Assembly: GCA_021809845.1 (NCBI GenBank)
Contig: JAJZJW010000013.1
Coordinates: 1 to 59,476, forward strand
DNA: 59,476 nt
Direction: 5' to 3'
DNA from: a bacterium
GTDB taxonomy: Bacteria > SZUA-79 > Acidulodesulfobacterales > Acidulodesulfobacteraceae
In this document: in pieces, positions 8,121 to 18,531 of the stretch
Numbering within the stretch: the stretch's first letter is position 1
Layout of the letters: each line of letters opens with the position of its first letter
Made by a program: the position numbers and the translations under genes
Notes under the pieces: model-generated
What the model saw: only the letters and a program-made list of their open reading frames with translations
Database searches by the model: none
What the model was told of the DNA's origin: nothing

Positions 8121-8347
8121 CTGACATTACATGTTAATGATGATTTAACAGGTTATTGTTATTTTTATTAATTTATTATTTAATTTTAAAGTTTTTAACT
8201 TATATATTTTAATTTAGCAGACAACGAAAACTTTGCAAACAAAGAAAATTATTTTTACGATTAATTAATTCATAGCATAAAATAGTATAAAGTAGCATAA
8301 ATAAATTTATAAAGCAGTATAAATAAATTAAGGAGAATTAATAGACA

Positions 8348-8908
8348 ATGGCAAATAATAACAATGAAGGCGTAAAACTTTTAGGTACAACTATAATAGG
8401 CGTTAGAAGAAACGGTCATATAGCAGTTGCAGGCGATGGGCAGGTTACATTGGGCAATACCGTTATGAAAAATACCGCAAAAAAAGTCAGAAGGCTTTAT
8501 GATGACAAGGTAATAACAGGTTTTGCCGGAGCAACGGCAGACGCATTTACTCTTTTTGAAAAAATGGAAGAAAAACTATCAAAATTTAACGGTAATGTAA
8601 GAAGAGCAAGCGTTGAACTCGCTAAAGACTGGAGAACTGATAAGATTTTACGCAGGCTTGAAGCTATGCTTATTATTGCCGACGCCAAGGATTTATTTAT
8701 AATTTCCGGGGCGGGAGATGTTATAGAACCGGATGAAAACGAAAATATTCTTTCTATCGGTTCAGGCGGGCCTTACGCTATGGCGTGCGCTCTTGCTTTG
8801 ATGGAAAATACAAAAATGGAAGCAAAAGAAATAGCAGAATATTCAATAAAAATAGCTTCAAGAATATGTATATATACCAATAATAATATTATAGTAGAAG
8901 CACTATAA
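8348..8908 (+). CDS. hslV: ATP-dependent protease peptidase subunit HslV
   Basis: The 186-aa N-terminal-nucleophile peptidase forms the proteolytic core of the HslUV (ClpYQ) complex in the cytosol. The signature '[19 protein letters not shown]' starts at residue 14, so Thr14 should be the nucleophile, exposed after removal of a 13-residue N-terminal peptide with four Asn in a row. Other family blocks are '[12 protein letters not shown]' and '[18 protein letters not shown]'. The start at ATG 8348 is supported by AAGGAG about 11 nt upstream. It is followed after 90 bp by hslU and preceded by xerC. Confidence 0.96.
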   Translation: MANNNNEGVKLLGTTIIGVRRNGHIAVAGDGQVTLGNTVMKNTAKKVRRLYDDKVITGFAGATADAFTLFEKMEEKLSKFNGNVRRASVELAKDWRTDKILRRLEAMLIIADAKDLFIISGAGDVIEPDENENILSIGSGGPYAMACALALMENTKMEAKEIAEYSIKIASRICIYTNNNIIVEAL

Positions 8909-8998
8909 ACATAATAAGGGCAAATCCAATCAATATATATGTGGGTCAAAAAAATAAATTAATTATTAAAATTTAACGACGAGGAGAAATAATTTAAT

Positions 8999-10366
8999 AT
9001 GGCTGGTAAAATAGATTTTTTAACACCTAAAGAAATAGTAAAAGAACTGAACAAATACGTTATAGGACAGGATAAAGCCAAAAAGGCTGTTGCCATAGCT
9101 CTGAGGACCCGTTTTAGAAGAAACGGCGTGCCTGTGGACATAATGGATGATATAGTGCCAAAAAATATTTTATTAATTGGACCAACCGGAGTAGGTAAAA
9201 CTGAAATAGCACGAAGAATAGCTAAACTTTCGGACTCCCCTTTTATTAAAGTGGAAGCTTCTAAATTCACCGAAGTAGGATATATGGGCAGAGATGTAGA
9301 AGCGATGATAAGAGACCTGACGGAAATCTCTATTATGAGCGAAAAAACAAAAGAAATGGACAATGTTATTGAAAAAGCTAAGGAAAATGCCGAAGAGATG
9401 CTGTTAGATTTATTAGTTCCGCCGCCGCCTAAGGTGTCTAAAAAGAATGCAGCAGAAATTCCTGCCGATACACATGCGCATACAAGAGAAAAATTCAGAA
9501 AAATGTTTAAAGAAGGAAAACTTAACGACAGAACTGTGGAGATGGAAGTTAAATCACCTAACAGGCAATCATTTCCTGTTATAGAGGTTTTTTCGGGTCA
9601 AGCAGGGTTTGATGACATAGGGCAGGATTTAAAAGAAATGTTTTCAGGCATGTTTCCTAAGCAAAAAAAACTTGAAAAAGTTAGGGTTTCCGAAGCATAT
9701 GAAATATTGATACGTGAAGAAAGTGAAAGACTTGTGGATATAGACAGGGTAATTAAAAATGCAATAGAAAAGTTAGAAAATTCAGGATTGGTTTTTATAG
9801 ATGAAATTGATAAAATTGCTTCGCGTGAAAAATCGTACGGACCGGACATTTCGAGAGAAGGAGTACAAAGGGATTTGCTTCCTATTATAGAGGGTTCAAA
9901 TGTAATGACTAAATACGGAGTTGTCAAAACCGACCATATATTATTCATAGCGGCGGGAGCTTTTCATGTATCTAAACCGTCCGACCTCATACCTGAATTG
10001 CAGGGCAGATTTCCGATACGCGTTGAAATGGAGTCATTGAACAAAAACGACTTCGTAAGAATCTTGAAAGAACCTAAAAATGCATTAATAAAACAGTACC
10101 GTGAGCTTTTAAAAACTGAGAAGGTAAATTTAGATTTTACACAAGACGGGATAGAACGTATTGCCGAAATAGCCGAAGAAGTCAATCTTAAAACTGAAAA
10201 TATCGGTGCAAGGAGACTCCAGACAATATTAGAAAAAGCAATGGAAGATATATCATTTGACGCGCCGTATAAAACCGCCAAAAAATTTGTTATCGATGCA
10301 AAATATATTGATTCCAAACTAAAAGATATAGTTAAAGACGAAGACCTTGCAAGATATATTTTATAA
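8999..10366 (+). CDS. hslU: ATP-dependent protease ATPase subunit HslU
   Basis: The 455-aa AAA+ unfoldase feeds substrates to HslV. It begins with the typical '[18 protein letters not shown]'. Walker A is '[12 protein letters not shown]' (near residue 60), Walker B '[14 protein letters not shown]', the pore motif '[11 protein letters not shown]', and the C-terminal tail ends in 'EDLARYIL', which inserts into HslV pockets. The length is usual for the family, and the I-domain (about residues 110-240) is present. GAGGAG lies about 15 nt upstream of ATG 8999. Cotranscription with hslV is likely. No rho-independent terminator is obvious downstream. Confidence 0.97.
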   Translation: MAGKIDFLTPKEIVKELNKYVIGQDKAKKAVAIALRTRFRRNGVPVDIMDDIVPKNILLIGPTGVGKTEIARRIAKLSDSPFIKVEASKFTEVGYMGRDVEAMIRDLTEISIMSEKTKEMDNVIEKAKENAEEMLLDLLVPPPPKVSKKNAAEIPADTHAHTREKFRKMFKEGKLNDRTVEMEVKSPNRQSFPVIEVFSGQAGFDDIGQDLKEMFSGMFPKQKKLEKVRVSEAYEILIREESERLVDIDRVIKNAIEKLENSGLVFIDEIDKIASREKSYGPDISREGVQRDLLPIIEGSNVMTKYGVVKTDHILFIAAGAFHVSKPSDLIPELQGRFPIRVEMESLNKNDFVRILKEPKNALIKQYRELLKTEKVNLDFTQDGIERIAEIAEEVNLKTENIGARRLQTILEKAMEDISFDAPYKTAKKFVIDAKYIDSKLKDIVKDEDLARYIL

Positions 10367-10480
10367 TTATTTGTTTCGCCGCATTCCATGTGAATATGAT
10401 ATGACGGCTATTGCGACTCACTATTGCTATTTTTGTTTCTTGCAGGACACTACAGAAAACTATATATAATATACATAAAT

Positions 10481-10514
10481 ATAAGTTTATATATAAGTTT
10501 ATATATAAGTATAA
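10481..10514. repeat. 12-bp AT-rich tandem repeat upstream of argB
   Basis: ATAAGTTTATAT-like units start at 10481, 10493 and 10505 (12-bp period, about three copies). The array lies in the hslU-argB gap, 48 bp before the argB start. No operator such as an ARG box palindrome can be asserted. Confidence 0.7.
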
Positions 10515-10561
10515 AAATATAGGATGCGAGACGCAAATTTTTAAATAAATTTAAAAAGATT

Positions 10562-11410
10562 ATGGAAGAATACATTAGAAAAGCAAAAACACTTCTTGAG
10601 GCGTTGCCGTATATCCAAAAATTTTATTCAAAAACTTTTGTAATAAAATTCGGCGGTTCTATCGCTGCATCCAATGAACTCAAAGAAAATTTTGTAATGG
10701 ATATAATATTGCTAAAATTAGTAGGAATTAATATTGTTGTAGTTCACGGCGGGGGTAAAGATATTGATAATCTTTTAACACGCCTTGGCATAAAGAGTAA
10801 TTATCACAAGGGGTTTCGCCTAACGGATGTTGGAACAATGGAAGTTGTAGAAATGGTTTTATCGGGTAAGATTAATAAAGACCTTGTTGCCTTAATAGGC
10901 AAATTTGGCGGAAAAGCCTGCGGGATATCAGGAAAAGACGGAAACTTAATCATTGCAGAAAAAATTAAAAATGAAGATGTAGATTTGGGAAGCGTCGGCA
11001 TCGTAAAAAAAATCAACAAAGAAATATTAGAAACATTGGACAAAGCATTTATCCCGGTCATAGCTCCTGTCAGTATGGATGAATCCGGTATTACGTTAAA
11101 TATTAATGCCGATTTAGCGGCTTCCGCTATCGCTTCCGAGCTGAAAGCCGAAAAACTTATTATGCTTTCCGACCAGGATGGTCTTTTAAACGGTGAAGGA
11201 AAGCTGATAGAATCCGCAAAAGAAAAAGATATTGAAAAAATGCTAAAAAATGGGATAATATACGGAGGTATGATACCTAAGGTAAATTCATGCATAAATG
11301 CCGTAAAAAACGGGGTTAAAAAAGTTCATATAATTAACGGTTCCGTTCCGCATGCCGTTTTATTAGAGATATTTACTAAAAAAGGCATAGGCACGCAGAT
11401 AATACTTTAA
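10562..11410 (+). CDS. argB: Acetylglutamate kinase
   Basis: The 282-aa amino-acid-kinase-family enzyme phosphorylates N-acetylglutamate in the second step of arginine synthesis. Visible motifs are 'FVIKFGGSIA' (nucleotide lysine), 'VVVHGGGKDI', 'FRLTDVGTMEVVEMVLSGKI' and 'ALNIN'-like 'GITLNINADLAASAIA'. The extra N-terminal helix 'MEEYIRKAKTLLEALPYI' before the first strand resembles that of hexameric, arginine-inhibited NAGKs, so feedback inhibition is likely. It opens a five-gene arg block (argB, D, F, G, H); argC, argJ and argA are not in this window. Confidence 0.96.
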   Translation: MEEYIRKAKTLLEALPYIQKFYSKTFVIKFGGSIAASNELKENFVMDIILLKLVGINIVVVHGGGKDIDNLLTRLGIKSNYHKGFRLTDVGTMEVVEMVLSGKINKDLVALIGKFGGKACGISGKDGNLIIAEKIKNEDVDLGSVGIVKKINKEILETLDKAFIPVIAPVSMDESGITLNINADLAASAIASELKAEKLIMLSDQDGLLNGEGKLIESAKEKDIEKMLKNGIIYGGMIPKVNSCINAVKNGVKKVHIINGSVPHAVLLEIFTKKGIGTQIIL

Positions 11411-11466
11411 AATGCAAGAAATAATGTAAAAAGATAGAAAAAATAAAAGGGCATAGGGAAAATAAG

Positions 11467-12654
11467 ATGAACACAAAAGAACTTACTGCTAAATATATAA
11501 TGAATACTTATTCGAGATTTGACCTCGAATTGACAAAAGGCAACGGGGCAGAACTTTTTGATGAAAAAGGAAAAAGTTATATCGATTTCGCAGCGGGTAT
11601 TGCCGTAAATAATCTCGGATACAATAACGAATTTATTAATAATGCTATCGCAGAACAGTTAAAAAAATTAATTCATGTCTCAAATTATTTTTATACAGAA
11701 CCGCAAGCTTTATTGGCGCAAAAATTAGTAGAAAATTCATTTGCATCCAAAGTTTTTTTTTGCAATAGCGGCGCCGAAAGTATCGAAGGGGCAATTAAAT
11801 TGGCGAGAAGCTATTCTAGAAAAATTTCAAAAAGAGGCTATAAAATAATCAGCATGAATAATTCTTTTCATGGCAGAACTTTCGGGGCGCTTTCGGCAAC
11901 AGGACAGGAGAAATACCGCAAAGGCTTCGAACCTCTTTTGCCCGGTTTTGATTACGTTGATTATAATGACATAACACAAATAGAAAATCTTATAGACGGC
12001 AATGATGATTACTGCGCAATATTAATTGAACCGGTGCAGGGAGAAGGCGGAGTAAATATAGCATCGCGCGATTATATTAAAAAAATTAGAGAAATAGCCG
12101 AGAAAAACAATATGTTGCTGATATTTGACGAAGTGCAGGCGGGACTCGGAAGAACCGGGAAGCTTTTTGCATATATGAATTTTGATATTGAACCGGATAT
12201 TATAACTTTGGCAAAGCCGCTTGCAGGTGGTTTACCTATAGGCGCAGTGCTTGCTACACAGAAAGCAGCCGACGCATTTGAACCGGGAAACCATGCTTCT
12301 ACGTTTGGCGGCGGTCCGCTGGTCTGTTCGGCGGCTAATGCCTTTATAGATGAAATTTTAAAAAAGGATTTTCTTAAAAATGTTACAGAAAAAGGTTTGT
12401 ATTTGAAGGAAAAATTGATTAAATTGAAAGAAAAATTTTCAGACAAAATTAAAGAGATACGTTCAATAGGTCTTATAAGCGCAATTGAATTTTATAGCAT
12501 AAAGTCAAAGGATATTGCGATAGAATTAATAAATATGGGATTTCTTACAACCACTGTGCAGGAAAAAACCATAAGATTAACGCCCCCGTTAATTATAGGC
12601 ACAAAAGAAATTGACTTAATTTGCGGCGCTATTGATGAAATTTTAAGTTCTTAA
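11467..12654 (+). CDS. argD: Acetylornithine aminotransferase
   Basis: The 395-aa class III PLP aminotransferase converts N-acetylglutamate semialdehyde to N-acetylornithine; homologues may also act as succinyl-DAP aminotransferase. Motifs are 'FFCNSGAESIEGAIKLAR' (PLP phosphate contact), 'NSFHGRTFGALSATGQ', 'IFDEVQAGLGRTGKLFAY' and the PLP lysine in 'ITLAKPLAGGLPIGA'. The length is normal. The gene follows argB by 56 bp and precedes argF. A lysine-pathway side role is plausible because lysA-dapA-dapB lie 11 kb downstream without an obvious DAP aminotransferase. Confidence 0.95.
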   Translation: MNTKELTAKYIMNTYSRFDLELTKGNGAELFDEKGKSYIDFAAGIAVNNLGYNNEFINNAIAEQLKKLIHVSNYFYTEPQALLAQKLVENSFASKVFFCNSGAESIEGAIKLARSYSRKISKRGYKIISMNNSFHGRTFGALSATGQEKYRKGFEPLLPGFDYVDYNDITQIENLIDGNDDYCAILIEPVQGEGGVNIASRDYIKKIREIAEKNNMLLIFDEVQAGLGRTGKLFAYMNFDIEPDIITLAKPLAGGLPIGAVLATQKAADAFEPGNHASTFGGGPLVCSAANAFIDEILKKDFLKNVTEKGLYLKEKLIKLKEKFSDKIKEIRSIGLISAIEFYSIKSKDIAIELINMGFLTTTVQEKTIRLTPPLIIGTKEIDLICGAIDEILSS

Positions 12655-12822
12655 ATATTTAAGTAAGCTCGCAACAAGGCTCAACGAACAGACTAAAGCT
12701 AATAAATAATTTGGGCTTAAGTATTTAATTTATTATTATAATATAATTGTTTTTAGAAAACTTTATTTTTAAACAAGCAGAATAAAATAAAGTGAGTAAC
12801 TTGAACAGGAATATAAAATAAA

Positions 12823-13731
12823 ATGAATAAAATAAAAAATTTTCTTTCCGTATTAGACTTAACAGAAGAAGAAATCTATTCTATTTTTCAAAGAGCGTCA
12901 TATTACAAACAAAATAGACTGGGCAGCGGCAATAAGCCGCTTGCAAACAAAAAAATAGGGATGATATTTGAAAAATCTTCCACACGAACGAGGGTCTCTT
13001 TTGAGGTAGGCATTATAGAACTGGGCGGTTTTCCTCTGTTTATGTCTTCCAGAGATATGCAGCTGGGAAGGGGAGAACCTGTGAAAGATACCGCAAGGGT
13101 GCTTGCTAAATATTTAGACGGGGCTATTATCAGAACGTTCGGACAGGATAAAATAGAAGAATTTGCAGATTTTTTTGAAAAACCGGTAATAAACGGTTTA
13201 ACGGATATGTATCACCCTGCTCAAATTTTGGCGGATTTATTTACTGTTTATGAGATTAAAAAGGATATAAAAAAAATTAAAGTAGTTTATTTAGGCGATC
13301 CGAACAATATGTCTAATTCTTGGATTAATCTTCAGGCTATTATGGGTTTTAAGCTTGTTCTCGCTATTCCTGAAGGTTTTAAAATAAATAAAATAACTAC
13401 GGACAATTCTAAAAAATATGGAGGCTCTTTTGAAATAATTCACAACAAATTAATAGCTTCAGAAGATGCCGATGTTGTCACTACCGATGTTTTTATAAGT
13501 ATGGGGCAAGACAACGATGATATAAAAATACAGAAACTTAAGCCGTATATTATCGACAAAGCGGTTATAGATAAAGCAAAGAAAGATGTTATTCTTCTGC
13601 ATTGTTTGCCTGCTCACAGAGGCGAAGAGATATCAGAAGAAGTATTTGAAAATTTTTCAAAAAATATTTTTGATGAGGCTGAAAACAGGCTGCATGTTCA
13701 AAAAGCGGTAATGGAAAAGATATTTATATAA
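12823..13731 (+). CDS. argF: Ornithine carbamoyltransferase
   Basis: The 302-aa enzyme transfers the carbamoyl group from carbamoyl phosphate to ornithine, giving citrulline. The carbamoyl-phosphate loop 'FEKSSTRTRVSFEVG' is near residue 47, 'YHPAQILADL' matches the HPxQ motif, and the ornithine-binding 'LHCLPAHRGEEI' lies near residue 262. The N-terminal 'FLSVLDLTEEEI' is typical of anabolic OTCs. The length is slightly short but complete. The gene is 168 bp downstream of argD and 106 bp upstream of argG. Confidence 0.96.
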   Translation: MNKIKNFLSVLDLTEEEIYSIFQRASYYKQNRLGSGNKPLANKKIGMIFEKSSTRTRVSFEVGIIELGGFPLFMSSRDMQLGRGEPVKDTARVLAKYLDGAIIRTFGQDKIEEFADFFEKPVINGLTDMYHPAQILADLFTVYEIKKDIKKIKVVYLGDPNNMSNSWINLQAIMGFKLVLAIPEGFKINKITTDNSKKYGGSFEIIHNKLIASEDADVVTTDVFISMGQDNDDIKIQKLKPYIIDKAVIDKAKKDVILLHCLPAHRGEEISEEVFENFSKNIFDEAENRLHVQKAVMEKIFI

Positions 13732-13837
13732 TTTATATAATTTGTATAATTTTTTTAAACATTCAATTTAATTGTTTAAAAAATATAATAATATTTGTTC
13801 ATTGAATCATAAATTTAATTAAATTAAGGAATACAAA

Positions 13838-15037
13838 ATGACGGAAAGCACCAGAAAGACGAAGATTGTTCTTGCATATTCCGGCGGTCTGGATACCTCG
13901 GTTATATTAAAATGGCTTATTAATACTTATAATGCCGATGTGATAGCCTACTGTTCCGATGTAGGACAGAAGGAAGATTTAAATGCCGTTAGAGAAAAAG
14001 CGTTTAAAACAGGCGCATCAGAAATAATTATAGAAGACTTGAGAGAAGAATTCGCTTCAAATTATATTTTTCCGGCTTTAAGAGGAAATGCTTTATATGA
14101 AGGCATATACCTGCTTGGTACATCAATTGCAAGACCTTTAATTGCAAAAAGACAGATAGAACTGGCTTCTCAAACCGGGGCTGAATACGTAGCCCATGGA
14201 GCTACCGGCAAAGGCAACGACCAGGTTCGTTTCGAACTTGCTTATGCGGCGGTTAATCCCAAGATTAAAGTTATCGCTCCATGGAGAATATGGGATATAG
14301 CGTCAAGAACAGAACTCATAGACTATGCCGCGAAAAACGGTATCGCTGTTCCCGTTACAAAAGAGAAACCTTATTCAAGCGACAGAAATCTTTTTCATAT
14401 AAGCTATGAGGGCGGCATACTAGAGGATTTGAATAATGTGCCGGATGAAAGCATGTTTGAAATTACCGTTTCGCCGGCAAATGCACCGGATAAATCTGAA
14501 AAAGTTGAGATTTCTTATGAAAACGGAAACCCTGTATATTTAAACGGCAATAAAGAAACCCCGTTCAATATTATAGAAAAGCTGAATATAATTGCCGGAA
14601 GAAACGGCATAGGAAGGGCGGATGTTGTAGAAACAAGGATTACAGGAATGAAATCAAGAGGGGTATACGAAACTCCTGCGGGAACTTTGCTGCAATTTAC
14701 TCATAGAGCACTGGAGGCTATAACATTAACAGGGGAAGAAATCGAATTAAAAGACAGTCTTTTGCCAAAATATTCAAAATTAATTTATGAAGGCAACTGG
14801 TTCAGTCCTGAGTTTGGTGCATTGCAGAGTATGATTGATTCAACGCAGAAGAATGTCTGGGGCGCCATTGGCATAGAATTATACAAAGGCAATATGAAAA
14901 TATTATACAGAAAGTCTGATAAAACTCTATATTCCGAATCTATTGTTACATTTGAAGATGATAAGGGTTCTTATTCTCAAGAAGATGCAACAGGTTTTAT
15001 TAATTTAAAAGCGTTAAGATTTAAGTTGAGAAAATAA
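13838..15037 (+). CDS. argG: Argininosuccinate synthase
   Basis: The 399-aa cytosolic ligase joins citrulline and aspartate with ATP. The N-type ATP pyrophosphatase P-loop is 'LAYSGGLDTSVILKWL' (about residues 12-27), followed by 'AHGATGKGNDQVRFELAY' and 'EKPYSSDRNLFHISYEGG'. The length is standard. AAGGA lies 8-10 nt ahead of ATG 13838. It is in line with argF and argH. Confidence 0.97.
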   Translation: MTESTRKTKIVLAYSGGLDTSVILKWLINTYNADVIAYCSDVGQKEDLNAVREKAFKTGASEIIIEDLREEFASNYIFPALRGNALYEGIYLLGTSIARPLIAKRQIELASQTGAEYVAHGATGKGNDQVRFELAYAAVNPKIKVIAPWRIWDIASRTELIDYAAKNGIAVPVTKEKPYSSDRNLFHISYEGGILEDLNNVPDESMFEITVSPANAPDKSEKVEISYENGNPVYLNGNKETPFNIIEKLNIIAGRNGIGRADVVETRITGMKSRGVYETPAGTLLQFTHRALEAITLTGEEIELKDSLLPKYSKLIYEGNWFSPEFGALQSMIDSTQKNVWGAIGIELYKGNMKILYRKSDKTLYSESIVTFEDDKGSYSQEDATGFINLKALRFKLRK

Positions 15038-15085
15038 ACAAATAAATAAATTATTATTTAATCGGTTAATTATTAACTACTAAAA

Positions 15086-16540
15086 ATGTCTACGCAAAGA
15101 GCAGATAAAACAAATAGAGACAGTAAAGACAAACAGAACAAAGAGAATTTTGTCCGCGGAAGATTTAAAGAAGATATTTCCGATTTAACTGCAAATTTTA
15201 CCGCTTCTCTAGACATAGATAAGAAATTTGCAGAATTTGACATCAAAGGCAGTTTTGCTCATCTTGAAGCACTGTTTAAGGCAGGGCTTGTTACGGAGGA
15301 TGAAAAAAATAAAATTAAAGAGGGGCTTTCCGCTATAAGCAAAGAACTAAAAACAAATAAATTTAAATTTGATAAAAGATATGAAGATATTCATATTAAT
15401 ATTGAAAAAAGACTTATTGAACTTACAGGCGGCGCAGGAGAAAAACTGCATACCGGCAGGTCAAGAAACGACCAGGTTTCATTAGATTTTAGATTCTATG
15501 TTAAAAGTGAAATAAAGAAAATAGCAGATGTGTTATTAGGTTTAAGGAGCGAACTTGTAAAAAAAGCAAAAGATAACGTTGAAACTTTTTTGCCAGGTTA
15601 TACGCATATGCAGCATGCCCAGCCTGTTTCATTAGCCCATCACCTGTTGGCTTATTATGAAATGTTTACTAGAGATTTTATTAAGCTAAAAAATGCATAT
15701 ATTTCGGCAGACTCGTTGACTCTTGGCAGCGGAGCTCTTGCAGGAGCCGATTTTAATATAGACAGGAAATTAGAGGCGGAAATACTTGGTTTTGGAAAAA
15801 TATCCAGAAACAGCATAGATTCGGTTTCAGATAGAGATTTTGCCATTGAATTTAATTTTGTTTTATCGATGATATCATTGCATCTTTCAAGATTTTGCGA
15901 AGAGTTAATATTGTGGAATTCCATGGAATTTAATTTTATAGATATTAAAGATGAATTTACGACAGGTTCAAGTATTATGCCCCAAAAGAAAAATCCCGAT
16001 GTTTTAGAACTCATAAGGGGTAAAACAGGTTCTGTAATATCGGGGCTGCTCTCTCTTTTTATAATGATGAAATCTTTGCCTCTTGCTTACAATAGAGACA
16101 TGCAGGAGGATAAAAAGCCCGTTATGGAAAGTTCTGAAACTATTTATAACTCTCTGGAAATATTTAAGGAAATAATCAGGACACTTGAATTCAAAAAAAG
16201 CAATATGCTCCTTCAGCTAAGTGACGATGAAATATACGCGACCGATATGGCCAGCTATCTTGTCAATAAAGGTCTGCCTTTTAGAAAATCTCACGAAATA
16301 ATTGGTAATGCCGTGAGCTATTCTAAAGATAAAAATGTAAAATTATCTGAAATTGCGCTCAATGATTATAAAAAATTTTCTGAACTTTTTGAAAATGATA
16401 TTTATGGTCTATTTGATGCCGAACATTCGGTAAACAGCAAAAAAACCTACGGCGGCACATCATTAGCTCGAATAATAAAGATAATACCCGATTACGAAGA
16501 TGAAATTAAAATAGATAAAGATGATAAAATATTTTTATAA
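15086..16540 (+). CDS. argH: Argininosuccinate lyase
   Basis: The 484-aa fumarase/aspartase-superfamily enzyme releases arginine and fumarate from argininosuccinate. The superfamily signature 'GSSIMPQKKNPDVLELIRG' is present near residue 300, along with 'HTGRSRNDQVSLDFRFY' and 'PGYTHMQHAQPVSLAHHL'. A polar N-terminal tail rich in Lys, Asp and Asn (about residues 1-20) precedes the usual start 'VRGRFKEDISDLTANF'. The 3' flank carries short repeats (TTATAAAG). It closes the arg block. Confidence 0.96.
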   Translation: MSTQRADKTNRDSKDKQNKENFVRGRFKEDISDLTANFTASLDIDKKFAEFDIKGSFAHLEALFKAGLVTEDEKNKIKEGLSAISKELKTNKFKFDKRYEDIHINIEKRLIELTGGAGEKLHTGRSRNDQVSLDFRFYVKSEIKKIADVLLGLRSELVKKAKDNVETFLPGYTHMQHAQPVSLAHHLLAYYEMFTRDFIKLKNAYISADSLTLGSGALAGADFNIDRKLEAEILGFGKISRNSIDSVSDRDFAIEFNFVLSMISLHLSRFCEELILWNSMEFNFIDIKDEFTTGSSIMPQKKNPDVLELIRGKTGSVISGLLSLFIMMKSLPLAYNRDMQEDKKPVMESSETIYNSLEIFKEIIRTLEFKKSNMLLQLSDDEIYATDMASYLVNKGLPFRKSHEIIGNAVSYSKDKNVKLSEIALNDYKKFSELFENDIYGLFDAEHSVNSKKTYGGTSLARIIKIIPDYEDEIKIDKDDKIFL

Positions 16541-16560
16541 AGTTTATAAAGTTTATAAAG
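16541..16560. repeat. Short AAGTTTAT tandem repeat after argH
   Basis: AAGTTTAT-type units follow the argH stop directly and lead into a longer AT-rich, internally repetitive stretch to about 16690. Nothing resembling a terminator with a GC stem is visible. Confidence 0.5.
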
Positions 16561-16776
16561 TTATAGAGCAGTCTAAAACAATTTAATAATAACTTTAATA
16601 ATAAACTTATAGAATTAATAATAACTTTTTTATAATTAATAATAAACTTATAAAATTATTGAGAGTTCAAAAAATTTATTAAAACAATTTAAATAGTTTT
16701 TAAAGTTAAATATGTTATGTCATAGCTTATTTAATAACTTGTTCAAGTAGGTGATAAATGTTATATTACACTGCGT

Positions 16777-17265
16777 ATGCTATTAATTAATCTTCATAAA
16801 AAGAACCATTTCATTTTGTCCGGTTTATTAATTGTCTTTATCATTTTTTTTGTTTTAATTTTATCCGGCTGCGCAAAAACAGGGTATCCGCAGGCTCCCA
16901 CCATTCAGCCTCCCTACGCTCCGCATATAATTTCAATCAAAAAGAACTCATATGGTCTTATTGTTATTTATAAATATAAATTTAATACCGGGAATATTAA
17001 AGAATTTTTAATATATGAAAAAAGTTTTAAAAAGAAAACAAAAAAAAATCTATCATGTTCACAATCAAAACTTGTTGCCATACAAAATTTAAAGTTTGCC
17101 AAAAAATTTAAATTAAATAAGACAGAAAACATTAACCTATTTTTTTATAAAATAAATAAATCTTCGCTAAAAAGAGGCTATTATTATATCTTTTGCGTTA
17201 AAAGCAAAGATTATTTTAACATTGGTTCTTCTTTTTCAAATTTTCTTGCTTTACATATTAATTAA
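16777..17265 (+). CDS. Small putative lipoprotein
   Basis: The 162-aa protein has a basic N-terminus, a hydrophobic segment of about 20 residues and a lipobox 'LILSGC' with Cys near residue 32, so it is probably lipid-anchored. The mature part starts 'AKTGYPQAPTIQPPYAPHI' and may form a single fibronectin-type-III-like beta domain ('YGLIVIYKYKFNTGNIKEF', 'GYYYIFCVKSKDYF'), which is an inference from strand pattern. The mature part is strongly basic and Lys-rich. In related genomes a lipoprotein often sits between argH and lysA; here it follows argH at 237 bp. No function is assignable. Confidence 0.75.
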   Translation: MLLINLHKKNHFILSGLLIVFIIFFVLILSGCAKTGYPQAPTIQPPYAPHIISIKKNSYGLIVIYKYKFNTGNIKEFLIYEKSFKKKTKKNLSCSQSKLVAIQNLKFAKKFKLNKTENINLFFYKINKSSLKRGYYYIFCVKSKDYFNIGSSFSNFLALHIN

Positions 17266-17534
17266 TTAATTAATGATAAGAATAATAAATTAAACTTTGC
17301 CTTGCATAGTATATAATTTTAAATTTTGTCTTGTGTAATTTATTTTATAAAATTTACATAATAAATTGAAAAATATTAATTATAATAGTCGTATAATTTA
17401 TTTGTTTAATTAAATGTATTTAACAAATTAACTAATATATTTGATTAAGTTATGGTAAAATTTTCTAATGAAATATTAAGTCAAATAATTTATAATACAA
17501 TAATCATAACGTAATGTAATATGGAGGCACGTTT

Positions 17535-18527
17535 ATGGCCTTTAAAGAAAAAGTAAGTAAAATAGTTTTTATTTTAAGTCTTGTAGTAATAATTATTCTT
17601 GCAATTCTTGTTTTTCAAAAAAAATTCATAAAAAACTTTCAAAAAACATCGTTTTCAATAAAATTAGTAAGAATAATCGGAAAAAAATATGATTTAAAAG
17701 GACCTGCCGATGTATTTTTTCAAGGCAGCAGGATTATTTATATTGTAGATTCCGGTAATTCCAGAATTTTGAAGTTTAATATTCATGGAAAATATATAAG
17801 GCAATGGGGATTGCAGGGAGGCGCAACCGGTGAATTTATGGTACCTCTTTACGGCACTGCTTATCAGCCTGCCAATGGGAAATCTGAAATTTATATTGTA
17901 GATTCCGGTAATTCCAGAATTCAAGTTTTTACAACTAAAGGAAATTTTATAAAGGAATTCGGCAAGTCTAAAAGTACAAAGAAAATGCTTGTTGAACCGA
18001 CTTACGCCGGTTTTGCCAATGGTAAAATTTATGTTGCAAATTCAGGCGCAAACGATATCATAATTTACTTTAAAGACGGTCAGTTTTATGAAAAGAAAGA
18101 TCCGAAAAATAAAGCTAAACATAATATTTTAAAAAAACCGGTCAGTATGGCATTCTCTAAAAAATATATATATGTTTCGGATTATAAACTTTCAAAGATA
18201 TTAGTATTCGATAAAGAATTTAATTTACTTGGCACTATCGGAACAAAAGGCGAAAACGGACATAAACTTTTTCATCCGGTCGGTTTAGTCTGCAAAGACG
18301 GTTATTTATTCGTTGCAAACTATGGAAGAAGCATAATAACCGTTTTTAAACTTTCTAAAGGATTTAACGTTATTAAATCATATAATTTTGGAACTCCCGG
18401 AATGGGCGGCAGAAATTTTAATCATGAGTCTAATATTTCAATATCTAAAAATGGAAAATATCTTGCAGTAGCCGACACCAATAATAATAGGATAATTTTG
18501 TATAGAGTTTTTGGATTAACTAAATAA
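17535..18527 (+). CDS. Membrane-anchored NHL-repeat propeller protein
   Basis: The 330-aa protein has an N-terminal transmembrane anchor (about residues 9-27, Ile/Val/Leu-rich) and an exported domain of about six NHL blades, for example 'IYIVDSGNSRILKF', 'IYIVDSGNSRIQVF', 'IYVANSGANDIIIYF', 'LFVANYGRSIITVF' and 'LAVADTNNNRIILYRV'. The first two blades share a 31-33 bp near-exact DNA repeat (17736 and 17889), suggesting recent blade duplication or gene conversion. GGAGG at 17522-17526 gives a good start at 17535. The ligand is unknown; it may act in envelope protein interactions. Confidence 0.85.
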   Translation: MAFKEKVSKIVFILSLVVIIILAILVFQKKFIKNFQKTSFSIKLVRIIGKKYDLKGPADVFFQGSRIIYIVDSGNSRILKFNIHGKYIRQWGLQGGATGEFMVPLYGTAYQPANGKSEIYIVDSGNSRIQVFTTKGNFIKEFGKSKSTKKMLVEPTYAGFANGKIYVANSGANDIIIYFKDGQFYEKKDPKNKAKHNILKKPVSMAFSKKYIYVSDYKLSKILVFDKEFNLLGTIGTKGENGHKLFHPVGLVCKDGYLFVANYGRSIITVFKLSKGFNVIKSYNFGTPGMGGRNFNHESNISISKNGKYLAVADTNNNRIILYRVFGLTK

Positions 18528-18531
18528 TATT

